Positions 42,521 through 51,658 of a DNA stretch of 60,469 bases are shown here, one piece after another (position 1 is the first letter of the stretch; each line of letters opens with the position of its first letter). Source of the DNA: an uncultured Acetatifactor sp. (GTDB lineage: Bacteria > Bacillota > Clostridia > Lachnospirales > Lachnospiraceae); contig CAJULV010000015.1 of NCBI GenBank assembly GCA_910587555.1, positions 10,503-70,971 on the forward strand. Reading direction: 5' to 3'. The translations under genes and the position numbers were made by a program. The notes under the pieces are model-generated. The model had not been told where the DNA came from. It did no database searches and was given only the letters and a program-made list of their open reading frames with translations.

Positions 42521-43492
42521 TTATGCCCAGTACATGGCACCCCTGTCCTCATAAATCAATACGTTTTTCAGGAAGCTGATAGCCTTCTCAAGGCCTTCCC
42601 TTCCGGACATCAGCCCATCCTCATGCTCGATACTGACGGCATAATCATAACCCGCCATCCGCAGCTCCGAGATGATGTTCCTCCAATATTCCTCGCCGTT
42701 GCCGTATCCCACTGTACGGAAGATCCAGGATCTCTCCAGCTCCTCCCCGTAATGAGTGGTATCCAGCACGCCGTTGACTGCCGTGTTCCTGGCGTCCACC
42801 TTCGTATCCTTGGCATGGAAGTGGAAGATAGCGCCCTCCCGGCCAAGCTCCCTGATTGCCGTGCAGGGATCCATCCCCTGCCAAATTAAATGGCTGGGGT
42901 CAAAGTTTGCGCCAATCTGGGGTCCCACCTCCCTGCGCAGCCGCAGCATGCTCTTCGTATTGTACACGCAGAAGCCGGGATGAAGCTCCATGGCTATTTT
43001 TGACACACCGTGGGCTTCCGCAAAGGCCGCTTTTTCCTTCCAGTAGGGCACCAGCACTTCATTCCACTGATACTCCAGGATCTCACCGAAATCATCCGGC
43101 CAGGGGCATGTGACCCAGTTAGGTGTTTTGTCCTCCCTGCTTCCCCCCGGGCATCCGGAAAAGGTGTTGACCACCGGCACACCCAGCTTCTCCGCCAGCA
43201 AAATGGCATTTGTGAAATCCGATTCAAACCGCGCCGCTATCTGCGGATTTGGATGCACCATGTTTCCATGGCTGCTCAGGGCGCTGATTTCCAAATGATA
43301 CTTATCCAGCGTCTCCATGAATACATCCCGCTTTCTCTCATCTGCCAAAAGCTCCGCCGCGTCGCAGTGAGCCTTGCCGGGAAAGCCGCCGCATCCGATT
43401 TCCACCATCTGCACGCCCCTCTCTGACAGGAACTTACACGCCTCCTCAAAAGGCAGATCTCCCAGTGCTACCGTCAATGTTCCTAATTTCAT
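42521..43492 (-). CDS. Sugar phosphate isomerase/epimerase, TIM barrel (long form)
   Basis: A 323-residue barrel longer than its neighbours: VQMVEIGCGGFPGKAHC, VSKIAMELHPGF (Glu, His), IGANFDPSHLIWQGMD (Asp, His), IFHFHAKDTK (His-x-His, Lys-Asp) and YAVSIEHEDGL (Glu). The metal site is complete. This long type is often found with Gfo/Idh dehydrogenases in inositol, keto-sugar and glycoside catabolism. It is the first gene of the operon, with start 43492 after GGAGGAAAT. The AraC regulator gene lies 210 nt upstream behind a terminator. Confidence 0.88.
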   Translation of the reverse strand: MKLGTLTVALGDLPFEEACKFLSERGVQMVEIGCGGFPGKAHCDAAELLADERKRDVFMETLDKYHLEISALSSHGNMVHPNPQIAARFESDFTNAILLAEKLGVPVVNTFSGCPGGSREDKTPNWVTCPWPDDFGEILEYQWNEVLVPYWKEKAAFAEAHGVSKIAMELHPGFCVYNTKSMLRLRREVGPQIGANFDPSHLIWQGMDPCTAIRELGREGAIFHFHAKDTKVDARNTAVNGVLDTTHYGEELERSWIFRTVGYGNGEEYWRNIISELRMAGYDYAVSIEHEDGLMSGREGLEKAISFLKNVLIYEDRGAMYWA

Positions 43493-43557
43493 AGCATTTC
43501 CTCCGTTTTTTTATATATTTTTACCACTAAAAATCTTTCATCGTTTTAATTGATTAT

Positions 43558-43598
43558 AAAAAAAGACAGCAGAATATGAAAGATACATTTTGCTGTCT
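43558..43598 (-). terminator. Terminator after the AraC gene
   Basis: AGACAGCA-N19-TGCTGTCT followed on the minus strand by a run of T. It separates the regulator from the sugar operon it presumably controls. Confidence 0.75.
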
Positions 43599-43702
43599 AT
43601 ACATACGATTCTGCTGTTTTTATCTTTACTATTCCTTCTGCCTGGACATACCTGTCCCCGCTGCCTCTGACCTGTATCAGACGCCACCGGTCTCGGCGGA
43701 CG

Positions 43703-44527
43703 CTATCTCTTCAGGATTTCGGAGGGAGTGCAGCCATAATATCGCCGAAACTGCCTGCCGAAATGATTGTAGTCCGAAAATCCCACACTGTCCGCAACCT
43801 CAGCGACATTTCCTTCTTTTTTCTTCAGCAGGTTCATGGCCTTCTTGAGCCGCACCTCATTAATGTACTGCAGCGGCGCCATGCCCATGCTCTCCTTAAA
43901 CAGGTGATTAAATCTGTCCTCGCTTAAATGAAGAATTCCTGCCAGTTCTCCGTTTCCAATTTGCCGTGTATAATTTGACTGAATATAGTCTAATACCAAA
44001 TTCAGCCGTTCCAACTGTTTCTTTCTCCTGTCACTCTCACGCCCTGTCAGAAATTCCACCGTGTATTCCCGCACCAGATGGGCAATCAGCTTCAGCAGCT
44101 CCCCCTTGCAGACCAGGCGGTAACCGATCTCCTGTTCCACATACTCCCGGTAAATCGCAGCCATGATCTCGTCTATGCTCTCGTCTCTCTGAATCAATGA
44201 CTGAAAAATTACATTTTTGTCGGCAAGCTCCTTGGAAAATGCCTCCATCTCGAATATCATCACCAGCACTTCTATATGGCTTCCGTCACAGTATCCCGCA
44301 TGGAGTTCATTGCTGTTGGCAATCACCAGGTTTCCCTTTTTCGCCCAGATTTCTCTCTGGTTCAGGCGCAGCAGGGTCCTCCCCTCCCTGACATAATGCA
44401 GTTCGATGTGTTCATGCCAGTGGGGCGCAAAATACTGCCTTCTGCTGGAAATGTCATTGATATGCAGCTGCACCGGGAATTCCGGATCACTGATGATTTT
44501 CTGTTCGTATAAATCAAGGGACTGCAT
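43703..44527 (-). CDS. AraC-family transcriptional regulator
   Basis: 274 residues: an N-terminal cupin sensor domain (about 20-110; HWHEHIELHYVREG) and a C-terminal double helix-turn-helix (about 175-274; IGNGELAGILHLSEDRFNHLFKESMGMAPLQYINEVRLKKAMNLL, then VAEVADSVGFSDYNHFGRQFRRYYGCTPSEI). It probably senses a sugar and activates the adjacent five-gene sugar operon (inference from position). ATG 44527 has GGAGGAGG about 12 nt upstream. Its 5' region is a tandem repeat array (44586-44822), which may affect expression. Confidence 0.92.
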   Translation of the reverse strand: MQSLDLYEQKIISDPEFPVQLHINDISSRRQYFAPHWHEHIELHYVREGRTLLRLNQREIWAKKGNLVIANSNELHAGYCDGSHIEVLVMIFEMEAFSKELADKNVIFQSLIQRDESIDEIMAAIYREYVEQEIGYRLVCKGELLKLIAHLVREYTVEFLTGRESDRRKKQLERLNLVLDYIQSNYTRQIGNGELAGILHLSEDRFNHLFKESMGMAPLQYINEVRLKKAMNLLKKKEGNVAEVADSVGFSDYNHFGRQFRRYYGCTPSEILKR

Positions 44528-44585
44528 GGCATTTTAACCTCCTCCCCGGCTGCGGCTATTTGTTTCAGCATATCGAACCGGCCCT

Positions 44586-44822
44586 GCAGGGCATCCTCCC
44601 GGCTGTCGACCGTTCATTTCAGGGCGCCCCCCTGTGGGACATCTTCCTGGCTGTCGACCGTTCATTTCAGAGCACAGAACCTCCCTGTGGGCATCCTCCC
44701 GGCTGTCGACCGTTCATTTCAGGGCGCCCCCCTGTGGGACATCTTCCTGGCTGTCGACCGTTCATTTCAGAGCACAGAACCTCCCTGTGGGCATCCTCCC
44801 GGCTGTCGACCGTTCATTTCAG
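44586..44822. repeat. Alternating 48/52-bp tandem repeat 5' of the AraC gene
   Basis: GGCTGTCGACCGTTCATTTCAG occurs at 44601, 44649, 44701, 44749 and 44801. Two spacer types alternate (GGGCGCCCCCCTGTGGGACATC, and AGCACAGAACCTCCCTGTGGGCATC), so the real unit is 100 bp. Copies are nearly identical. The array occupies most of the 403-nt gap 44528-44930, which has no other gene that I can see. Confidence 0.9.
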
Positions 44823-44930
44823 CACGCTGACTGCTGCCGGAAGTACACAGGCGCTCCGTATGTTCAGGATAATATAGGCATCAGGCTTTGTCAAGGATGA
44901 AATGTGTCATTGCACCTTACACTGACCTGA

Positions 44931-47417
44931 TTACATTCCGCCTTCCGTACCACTTTCAGAAATTGTACAGGATACCGTCAGACCGCCGTCCTGCCAGGTA
45001 ACCGTGACAGCCCCGGACTGCGCGGTCTGCACAATGGCAGTGCCGGATGCCTCCAGGCGTTCCAGCAGCTCCGCATGGGGATGTCCGTAGCGATTGTTTC
45101 TTCCGCTTGAAATCACTGTCAGAAGCGGCTGCAGCTGTTGAAGAAGTTCTTCCGGCGTGGAATTGCGGGAACCGTGATGCGCCGCCTTCAGAACGGTAAT
45201 CCCCCCGATGCCCCTCTCCTGAATCTCTCTGAAAAATGCTTTCTCCCCCTTCTCCTGGACATCGCCTGTCAGAAGCAGCGTCCATCTCCGGCTTTCCGGT
45301 TTACCGCTGCCAAATCCCCCTGGCTTCCCTTCCATAAACTCTACCAGGAAACATTCCGAATAGGCATTGACGTCCGCCGCGCTAAATCCCTCTTCCGGAT
45401 GCAGGCAGGTAAAAACCGCACTGCCGCATTCCCACCTGTCCCCCGCCGACAGATAACCCACATGGACCGGCTCCTTCTGCACTGCCCCCGCTGCCGCCTC
45501 CACCAGTGCCCCCAGCTGCTCCTGTTTTGCGCTTTCATTGATATCGGGAAGCAGCAGCTGGTCGATTGTAATATTATTTTCCCCGCCCATGCCCAGTAGT
45601 TCCACTGCACCGTTGACATGGTCGGCATCTGGATGGGACAGGAAAATGGCGTCAACTTTACGGATACCGTTATATTTCAGGCAGGGAAGCAGGATATACT
45701 TGCCGATGTTCTTGCGGCTGCTGCTCCCGCAATCGAATAAATAGGCCTCTCCTGACGCTGTACGTATCAGGATGCAGTCTCCCTGGCCCACATCCAGGAA
45801 GGTAACGCTGTTCCCCGCCGGCGGCCGAACGGCAAACAGCAGCACCGCAAATGCCAGAAGCGCTGTACTGACGGCAGCTCCGGATATTTTGATTCTGCCT
45901 GTTCTTCCTGCCGCTGCCTGTTTCTTTACCGTACCTGCCCTTCCCGCTTCGGCTGTCCGGTTTTTTCTCCGCTTCTCGTCTAAGTTTCTTTTCCAGATAC
46001 GAATATAGGCTGCCCCGCCCAATAGCAGATAATAGGCAGCAATCTGCCAGGCCTCAGGGCATCCCGGATTCCAGGTATGAAAGGGCAGATTGTCAAAACA
46101 GCCGCACAGGAACTCATAACTCCCCAGAATCAGCCTGCCAACAATTCCCAGGCCTCCCAATCCCGGCACAAGCAATGCCAGCAGCCCCGTAATGATCATG
46201 GGTTCCACAAGCGGAATCACAAAGAGATTCAGAAATACGGAATAAACTGGAATTTCATAATAGAACCAAAGTTGAACCGGAAGCGTCGTCAGGGTGATGG
46301 ACAGGCTGGCAAAAAACGACTGTACCAGGGCCTTCCCGATCTCCTGCCCCTTTCCCGCCGCTGCTGCCATCCCCTCCTGTATTACCGCACCCGGCCGTCC
46401 GGAAAGAAAGGCGCTTCCCAAGGCAGGCTTTCTCTTTTGCCCGGCAGGCAGCATCGGACCCAGTGCAGGGTATATCACACCGATTCCCAGCACCGAAGTA
46501 AAGGAAAGCAAGAAGCCGCCGCTTTGCAGATAAAAAGGATTTCGGATCACCATCAGCGCCCCCATCACTCCCAGCGCCGTCAGCATATCATAGGTCCTCC
46601 CTGCAACCTCCGCCGCCATCTTGATCAAATACATCCCGATCGCACGGCAGGCCGATACGCTGAAGCCCGTCATAAAGCCGTACAAAATCAGTATGACGCT
46701 TCCCGCCAGCGCACATGGCGCAACCGGCAGCCCTGTCCTGCGCAGCAGCCTGTAAATACTCATTCCGATGATTGTGATATGCAGGGAAGAGATGGACAGG
46801 ATATGCAGGACACCGTTCCGCTTGTACAATTCTTTCAAATCTCCGTCCAGCTCGCCCTTATCCCCCAGAAGCAGCGCGCTCATCACTGCAGCCTCTTTCT
46901 CCGGAAAAATCCGGTACAGCCGTTCTTTAAAACGGCATTTCAGCCCGTACAGCCACTCCCTGACATGCCAGTACGCCTCTCCCTTTGCCAGAACTGCCGA
47001 TTTCCTGAGTTTCCCCCCGACTTCCAGGGTCCTGTAATATACTGCCGCGTCAAATTCACCGGGGTTGGTGGCATGGGAATAAGGCATAAACTCCCCCTTT
47101 ACCGACACAAAACTCCCCAGCGGAATCTCCTGCGCCTCCTCTGTCTCACATATGATATTTTCCTGAATCGGAATTTCATGCCGCGAATCCGCAGCTGACT
47201 GCCCGAAGGCATTGGATGATGATAAAATGACTGATTTCAGATAAAAAGATGTCTCGTTTTTTTGGTATACCTGACCGGTGATGAGAAGTTCCCGTCCTGT
47301 ATCCAGCCGGTTTGTACTGATATAGCCGTATGGTACTTCTTCCGCCCATCCGGTCTGTAACCGGAGGGCGGCAATCAACACCAGGAACAGGGTCGCCGCA
47401 AATAATGGGCGCCGCAT
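44931..47417 (-). CDS. comEC: ComEC/Rec2 competence DNA channel
   Basis: An 828-residue inner-membrane protein that carries single-stranded DNA into the cell during transformation. The order is N-terminal DUF4131-type OB region (about 25-160), the Competence domain with many helices (about 180-500; NGVLHILSISSLHITIIGMSIYRLLRRTG), and a C-terminal metallo-beta-lactamase domain (about 550-828; LDVGQGDCILIRT, SHPDADHVNG, TGDV, KAAHHGSRNSTPEEL). Start 47417 (MRRPLFAAT) follows GGGGG at 7 nt. comEA lies 8.5 kb upstream on the same strand, so the two are not in one operon here. Confidence 0.95.
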   Translation of the reverse strand: MRRPLFAATLFLVLIAALRLQTGWAEEVPYGYISTNRLDTGRELLITGQVYQKNETSFYLKSVILSSSNAFGQSAADSRHEIPIQENIICETEEAQEIPLGSFVSVKGEFMPYSHATNPGEFDAAVYYRTLEVGGKLRKSAVLAKGEAYWHVREWLYGLKCRFKERLYRIFPEKEAAVMSALLLGDKGELDGDLKELYKRNGVLHILSISSLHITIIGMSIYRLLRRTGLPVAPCALAGSVILILYGFMTGFSVSACRAIGMYLIKMAAEVAGRTYDMLTALGVMGALMVIRNPFYLQSGGFLLSFTSVLGIGVIYPALGPMLPAGQKRKPALGSAFLSGRPGAVIQEGMAAAAGKGQEIGKALVQSFFASLSITLTTLPVQLWFYYEIPVYSVFLNLFVIPLVEPMIITGLLALLVPGLGGLGIVGRLILGSYEFLCGCFDNLPFHTWNPGCPEAWQIAAYYLLLGGAAYIRIWKRNLDEKRRKNRTAEAGRAGTVKKQAAAGRTGRIKISGAAVSTALLAFAVLLFAVRPPAGNSVTFLDVGQGDCILIRTASGEAYLFDCGSSSRKNIGKYILLPCLKYNGIRKVDAIFLSHPDADHVNGAVELLGMGGENNITIDQLLLPDINESAKQEQLGALVEAAAGAVQKEPVHVGYLSAGDRWECGSAVFTCLHPEEGFSAADVNAYSECFLVEFMEGKPGGFGSGKPESRRWTLLLTGDVQEKGEKAFFREIQERGIGGITVLKAAHHGSRNSTPEELLQQLQPLLTVISSGRNNRYGHPHAELLERLEASGTAIVQTAQSGAVTVTWQDGGLTVSCTISESGTEGGM

Positions 47418-47503
47418 GTAATTCCCCCTTTCTGTCACTGCTCTCCTGCAGACGTATCATAGCTCTCTGATAATACCTGAAAAGCATTGCCATACCCCAG
47501 GAT

Positions 47504-48295
47504 TTAATGCAGTTCCCGTCTCTCCTTATGCAGTGTCACAAACAGCAGGATCCCCGCCACCGCCCCCATCAGCAGATAGGACTGCAGCATGGGAACGTAG
47601 TTATAATGCTCCCCTTTCCACACCGTGTAAAAATCACGGTTAATATAAGTAACCGGCAGCAATTTCGCCGCAGCCTGCATGAGTGACGGCATATTGTCAT
47701 AGCTGATACCCATCATCCCCCCCAGGATCATCTGCAGAAAATAGAGTACCATGGTCACGCAGTAAGCCGGCCCAAACTTCTTCAGCAGAGAAGCAATTGC
47801 ATGGGCAAGGCAGAAGAAGATCACACTGAGAACCAGGATACATGCCATATACAGCACGGCTCCCAATGCTTTCGGCCTTTCCACTCCCACAATCCCATAT
47901 CCCGCCGCAAAGTAAACGATAAAGGCAATCGCCATAAAGAGAATCTCCGAAAGAATCCGGTTGCACAGTGAGACCCTAATCCGAATACCGAATAATTCCA
48001 GCCTCTGGGGAATCCCCTTTTCCAGCTCCTGGGCATGGGATACGGCATACCCCATAAATATGGTTGCCATGGGAATCAATACCCCTATCCCCAGAAAGAT
48101 ACTTGTCACCGCTGCCGAGAGCATTGGCCCTTCCGGCATCTCCCCCGCCACGGCCCGGGTGATAATGATCATCATCAGCACAGGCATGCCCACACCGAAA
48201 ATGTGTACATAGGGATTTCCGATTGTATTACGAAATTCAAAGAGCAGCATCTGCCCGGATAGCAGCCCTTTCCTGTTATTCTTATGATTCCCCAT
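47504..48295 (-). CDS. ABC-2 type transporter permease
   Basis: 263 residues with six membrane helices of the ABC-2 type (FEFRNTIGNPYVHIFGVGMPVLMMIII at the start; LQMILGGMMGISYDNMPSLMQAAAKLLPVTYINRDF before the last helix). It is the membrane partner of the ATPase encoded just upstream, whose gene it overlaps by 14 nt, and its ribosome site AAGGAG lies inside the ATPase coding end. The substrate is probably exported (drug, peptide or lipid). The upstream two-component system suggests cell-envelope stress or antimicrobial response. Confidence 0.88.
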   Translation of the reverse strand: MGNHKNNRKGLLSGQMLLFEFRNTIGNPYVHIFGVGMPVLMMIIITRAVAGEMPEGPMLSAAVTSIFLGIGVLIPMATIFMGYAVSHAQELEKGIPQRLELFGIRIRVSLCNRILSEILFMAIAFIVYFAAGYGIVGVERPKALGAVLYMACILVLSVIFFCLAHAIASLLKKFGPAYCVTMVLYFLQMILGGMMGISYDNMPSLMQAAAKLLPVTYINRDFYTVWKGEHYNYVPMLQSYLLMGAVAGILLFVTLHKERRELH

Positions 48296-49223
48296 GCTTC
48301 TCCTTTCCGCCCTTACCGGCTGTCTCCCCGGATTCCCTGGCCGCGCCGTTCTCTCCGCCCTCTATGCCCGCCTTTGCTTTCGCATTGATATACAGCATCT
48401 CTATATCATTATTGCTTCGCTTATAATTAATATCATTTTCCAGCAGCAGCTTGGCAATCCGTTTTTCCTTCTCCTCGCTCTCGCAGGAAACGGCAATCAA
48501 ATGCGCCGGTGAATCAAGTTTCTCAAATTCCGACAGGATCGTCATATTTCTTTCGGTATTGCCCGCTATAACCACCGCCCTACCGCAGTATTTGCGGAAC
48601 AGCTCCTCTCGTCTGCCGTAATCGATGACCTGGCCCTTGTCCAGTATCAGCAGCTTATCCGCCAGCTGGTCCAGCTCCTCATAGTAATGAGAAACCATCA
48701 GAAAACTGGCTTCCCTGCCCTGATACCACTCCGCCAGCTTCTCCACCAGCTTCTGCCGCGTCTCAAAATCCAGTCCCGACGTAACTTCGTCATAAAAGGT
48801 AAGCTCCGCGCCCTGCATCATGACCATGATGATGGTAAACCGCTGCTTCTGGCCTCCGGAAAGTTTTGAATACTTCTTTCTCAGGCAGTCTTCAAATTCA
48901 AAGAAGGAAATCAGCTCCTGAAGCTTTCTGTCCCTGGAAATCTTCGTACCAAGGACGGCTTCCATAATATACTTGACCGGCATAGAATCCGTATACTCAT
49001 TAAATTGCATATGGACTGCCATCTGCTCCGGCTTCAGCTCGGTCTTTATCATCCCCTGATAGGGAACCAGCCCCAGGATGCTCTTAATCAGGGTCGTTTT
49101 GCCCGCACCGTTGGAACCGATTACCCCCACCCGGTCGCCTTCCGCAATCTCGATGGGAGACTTGACGGAAAGCACTGTATCCGCCCCATATCGAACGGTC
49201 AGATTCTGAATGGATAACAGCAT
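48282..49223 (-). CDS. ABC transporter ATP-binding protein
   Basis: 313 residues. ATPase domain (about 1-215): Walker A GSNGAGKTT, signature LSGGQKQR, Walker B LTFYDEVTSGLD (Val instead of the usual Pro, catalytic Glu kept) and switch VSHYY. The C-terminal extension (about 215-313) includes a beta segment and a Gly/Glu/Lys-rich tail (AKAGIEGGENGAARESGETAGKGG). That tail coincides with the overlap into the permease gene. It forms a transporter with the 47504-48295 permease and follows a histidine kinase by 243 nt. Confidence 0.92.
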   Translation of the reverse strand: MLLSIQNLTVRYGADTVLSVKSPIEIAEGDRVGVIGSNGAGKTTLIKSILGLVPYQGMIKTELKPEQMAVHMQFNEYTDSMPVKYIMEAVLGTKISRDRKLQELISFFEFEDCLRKKYSKLSGGQKQRFTIIMVMMQGAELTFYDEVTSGLDFETRQKLVEKLAEWYQGREASFLMVSHYYEELDQLADKLLILDKGQVIDYGRREELFRKYCGRAVVIAGNTERNMTILSEFEKLDSPAHLIAVSCESEEKEKRIAKLLLENDINYKRSNNDIEMLYINAKAKAGIEGGENGAARESGETAGKGGKEKHGES

Positions 49224-49466
49224 GCACCTATCTCTCCTTTATCTGTATTTGGCTCCAGTCCCCGTATCACCTGCGCAAGTCCGCATACAGGCAGCAGTTT
49301 GTATCTCTTTCCCCGGTATACAAATTACCTGCCGCTGCGGATGTTCAGCAGAACGGCTCTCCTGCAGCCAATCTTATCTTACCAGAACCACATGAATTTC
49401 GTATGAAGAACAGATGGGGCTTTTGTACATCCGCAGACTGCATCTGCACCAAAGCACAGCATATGG

Positions 49467-51455
49467 TTAAAGAATATGAGAGATGTCGTCCCGGACAATT
49501 GCCCCGTCCGGAAAAATAAGCACCGATATGACACAGTTCTCACCGTTTTGCACCGACAGGGTAATGCCGAGTTTCTTCGCATAATAAGAGGCAATATACA
49601 GCCCCAGTCCATGGCTGTCCGGGGAAGGCCCGCCTTCATGACAGCCTCTGACAAAAGGTTCATAGATATGGGGCAGCAGTTCTTCATCTATGGCCGCACA
49701 GGCGTTTTCAATGCGTACTTCCGCTTTTCCTTCCGCATTGCACGCCGTCAGTTCTATTTTGATGCTTCCGTCCCGGGGCGTATATTTCACAGCATTGGAC
49801 AAAAGGTTGTCCAGGATCTGGTCAATCATCATTTCATCGGTAATCAAAGAAAAGCTTTCCTCCCCTGACACAACCGCCGAAATCCCTCTGTCTGCCAGTT
49901 CTACCTGATAAGCGTGCAGCCGCCGAACCGTCAGCCCGCCCACATCCGTCTGCTGCAGCTCCCAGTTCTCCGCACAGCGATTGAGATACAGGATTTCTTC
50001 CACAATCTTTCGCATGGAAAGCAGCTGTTCTTTCACTTTCGGCAGATATATCTTCGTCTCTCTGTACCTGCCAATCTCATTTATCATACCGTCTACAAGC
50101 AGAAGCGCTGCCGCTACAGGCGTTTTCAGCTGATGAGAAGACGCCCGCAGAAATATTTCCTGGCGGCAGTTTTCCTCCTCCAGTTCCCGGTTCTTCTCTT
50201 CCAGCTTCCGATAACTGTCCTTAATCTGCATGTAAAAATCATCCAGCGTATCGGCCAGCTCCCGCACTTCGTCTTTCCTGTCCGGCCATTCATCAGACAT
50301 ACGCCCCACCGTAACATTCGGCGTACGCTCCATCTCTTCCGCATGCCGTACCAGACGCAAAATGGGTCCCACAATTCCGCCGGAATACATCCGGGAAAAT
50401 AAAAGCACCAGCAGCAGAATCACTGCCCCCAGCATGGGAAGGCTCTGCAGCACCACCGGCCGGATTTCATCCGCATCCGGAGCCACCACCGGCAAATAGG
50501 AGACAACGATACTGTCTTTCGTCTGTTCCATGGCCATATAGTTGGCAAACCGATTATTGGCATCCTCCACGCTGGCTTCCATAATAATGATATCTCCGGA
50601 GTAGGTATGCACTTTCATGGATTCGTTAAAAAAATCTTCCGCTACCCCGTTATTGGACAGAAGGCGGACTTCCACCGGAAAAGTATCCGCATCGGACAAC
50701 GTCTCTTTCAAGACATGTTCCAATGCCTCCATTTCCGCTGACAGAACCGGATCCCATTTTTCCCGGCTCTCGTCCTTCGAACGGGCGGCGGCAGCGGGCT
50801 TCCTTTCTCCGGGTCCCTCTGCCGGACGTACCGCAGCGGCGCTCTCTTTCCCGGGTCCCTCCGCCGGACGTGCCGCAGCGGCGCTCTCTTTCCCGGGTCC
50901 CTTCGCCGCACGTGCCGCAGCGGCGCTCTCTTTCCCGGGTCCCTCCGCCGGACGTGCCGCAGCGGCGCTCTCTTTCCCGGGTCCCTTCGCCGCACGTGCC
51001 GCAGCGGCGCTCTCTTTCCCGGGTCCCTCCGCCGGACGTGCCGCAGCGGATTTCCTTTCCCCGGAGTCCGCCTTGGGTCTGCCGCCCTCCGCCGCTTTCC
51101 CACCCGGAATTCCGTATTTTTCCAGCTTCTCCCGGAAGCTGTCCAAAATCTCCCCAAGCCGCCTGTCCTTCAGGATGATTTCCGCGGAAAATGCCTTTCC
51201 TGCCACAAAAATGCAGTCCCCCTCCAACGGAATCTCCATGGAAAAACAGGCCGTGACATTTTTCACCCGCACATTTTCATAGCTGCCGGTTTCCACATAT
51301 GCTTTGTGCTGTTCATAAATGGATTTCAGATTCTGCTCCATCATATGCTCCACATACAGCGACGGCAGCATATAGATAAAGTATCCCACCAAAAACACCA
51401 TCATGACACCAGCCAAAGCCATGCTGTACAGCAGGTTTTTTCGCCCCAGGCGCAC
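49467..51455 (-). CDS. Sensor histidine kinase with repeat-expanded extracellular domain
   Basis: A 662-residue kinase. TM1 (about 9-30) and TM2 (about 340-358) enclose a long external domain of about 300 residues. A HAMP-like linker follows, then the H-box ASSHQLKTPVAAALLL and the ATPase domain (N-box DNLLSNAVKYTP; G-box DSHGLGLYIASYYAKK). The H-box reads SSHQLKTP rather than SHELRTP. Residues about 133-219 are six 14-residue repeats (PAEGPGKESAAAAR / AAKGPGKESAAAAR), a Lys/Glu/Ala-rich probably disordered insert. The start codon is GTG at 51455, with GGAGGT 6 nt upstream. It pairs with the response regulator 200 nt upstream and probably controls the ABC transporter downstream. Confidence 0.9.
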   Translation of the reverse strand: MRLGRKNLLYSMALAGVMMVFLVGYFIYMLPSLYVEHMMEQNLKSIYEQHKAYVETGSYENVRVKNVTACFSMEIPLEGDCIFVAGKAFSAEIILKDRRLGEILDSFREKLEKYGIPGGKAAEGGRPKADSGERKSAAARPAEGPGKESAAAARAAKGPGKESAAAARPAEGPGKESAAAARAAKGPGKESAAAARPAEGPGKESAAAVRPAEGPGERKPAAAARSKDESREKWDPVLSAEMEALEHVLKETLSDADTFPVEVRLLSNNGVAEDFFNESMKVHTYSGDIIIMEASVEDANNRFANYMAMEQTKDSIVVSYLPVVAPDADEIRPVVLQSLPMLGAVILLLVLLFSRMYSGGIVGPILRLVRHAEEMERTPNVTVGRMSDEWPDRKDEVRELADTLDDFYMQIKDSYRKLEEKNRELEEENCRQEIFLRASSHQLKTPVAAALLLVDGMINEIGRYRETKIYLPKVKEQLLSMRKIVEEILYLNRCAENWELQQTDVGGLTVRRLHAYQVELADRGISAVVSGEESFSLITDEMMIDQILDNLLSNAVKYTPRDGSIKIELTACNAEGKAEVRIENACAAIDEELLPHIYEPFVRGCHEGGPSPDSHGLGLYIASYYAKKLGITLSVQNGENCVISVLIFPDGAIVRDDISHIL
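50798..51056. repeat. 42-bp in-frame repeat in the kinase sensor domain
   Basis: Six 42-bp units with CGCTCTC at 50840, 50882, 50924, 50966 and 51008. Units alternate between PAEG and AAKG forms, so the higher-order period is 84 bp. The inner copies are almost identical. Frame is preserved in all. Confidence 0.92.
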
Positions 51456-51586
51456 AGCACCACCTCCGTCCCTCTGATTCGTACCTCAAAGCACCCGGCC
51501 ATCGCCGCTCACAAGTCCCGCCATTTCCGCTTCCTCTTCATGAGCCCGCCAAAGCATGGCTCCAGAACAGGCTCCCCGGCAATATG

Positions 51587-51648
51587 TCTCGCAAAATTAC
51601 ACAGCGCAATTTTGACTTCGCGAGAGGGGGGCTGTCTGAACTGTTACG
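51587..51648. repeat. Truncated second copy of the MITE-like element
   Basis: CTCGCAAAATT...GCGCAATTTTGACTTCGCGAGAGG...CTGTCTGAACTGTTAC matches the right half of the element at 21646-21785 over about 62 bp with a few changes. The left end with its terminal repeat is absent. It lies between the response regulator and kinase genes. Confidence 0.75.
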
Positions 51649-51658
51649 GCAATATCCC

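Noticed and set aside
44560..44877. ORFs of 88-105 codons across the array upstream of the AraC gene
   Set aside because: Their repetition mirrors the 48/52-bp DNA repeat, and frame is not kept between alternate units as a real gene would require.
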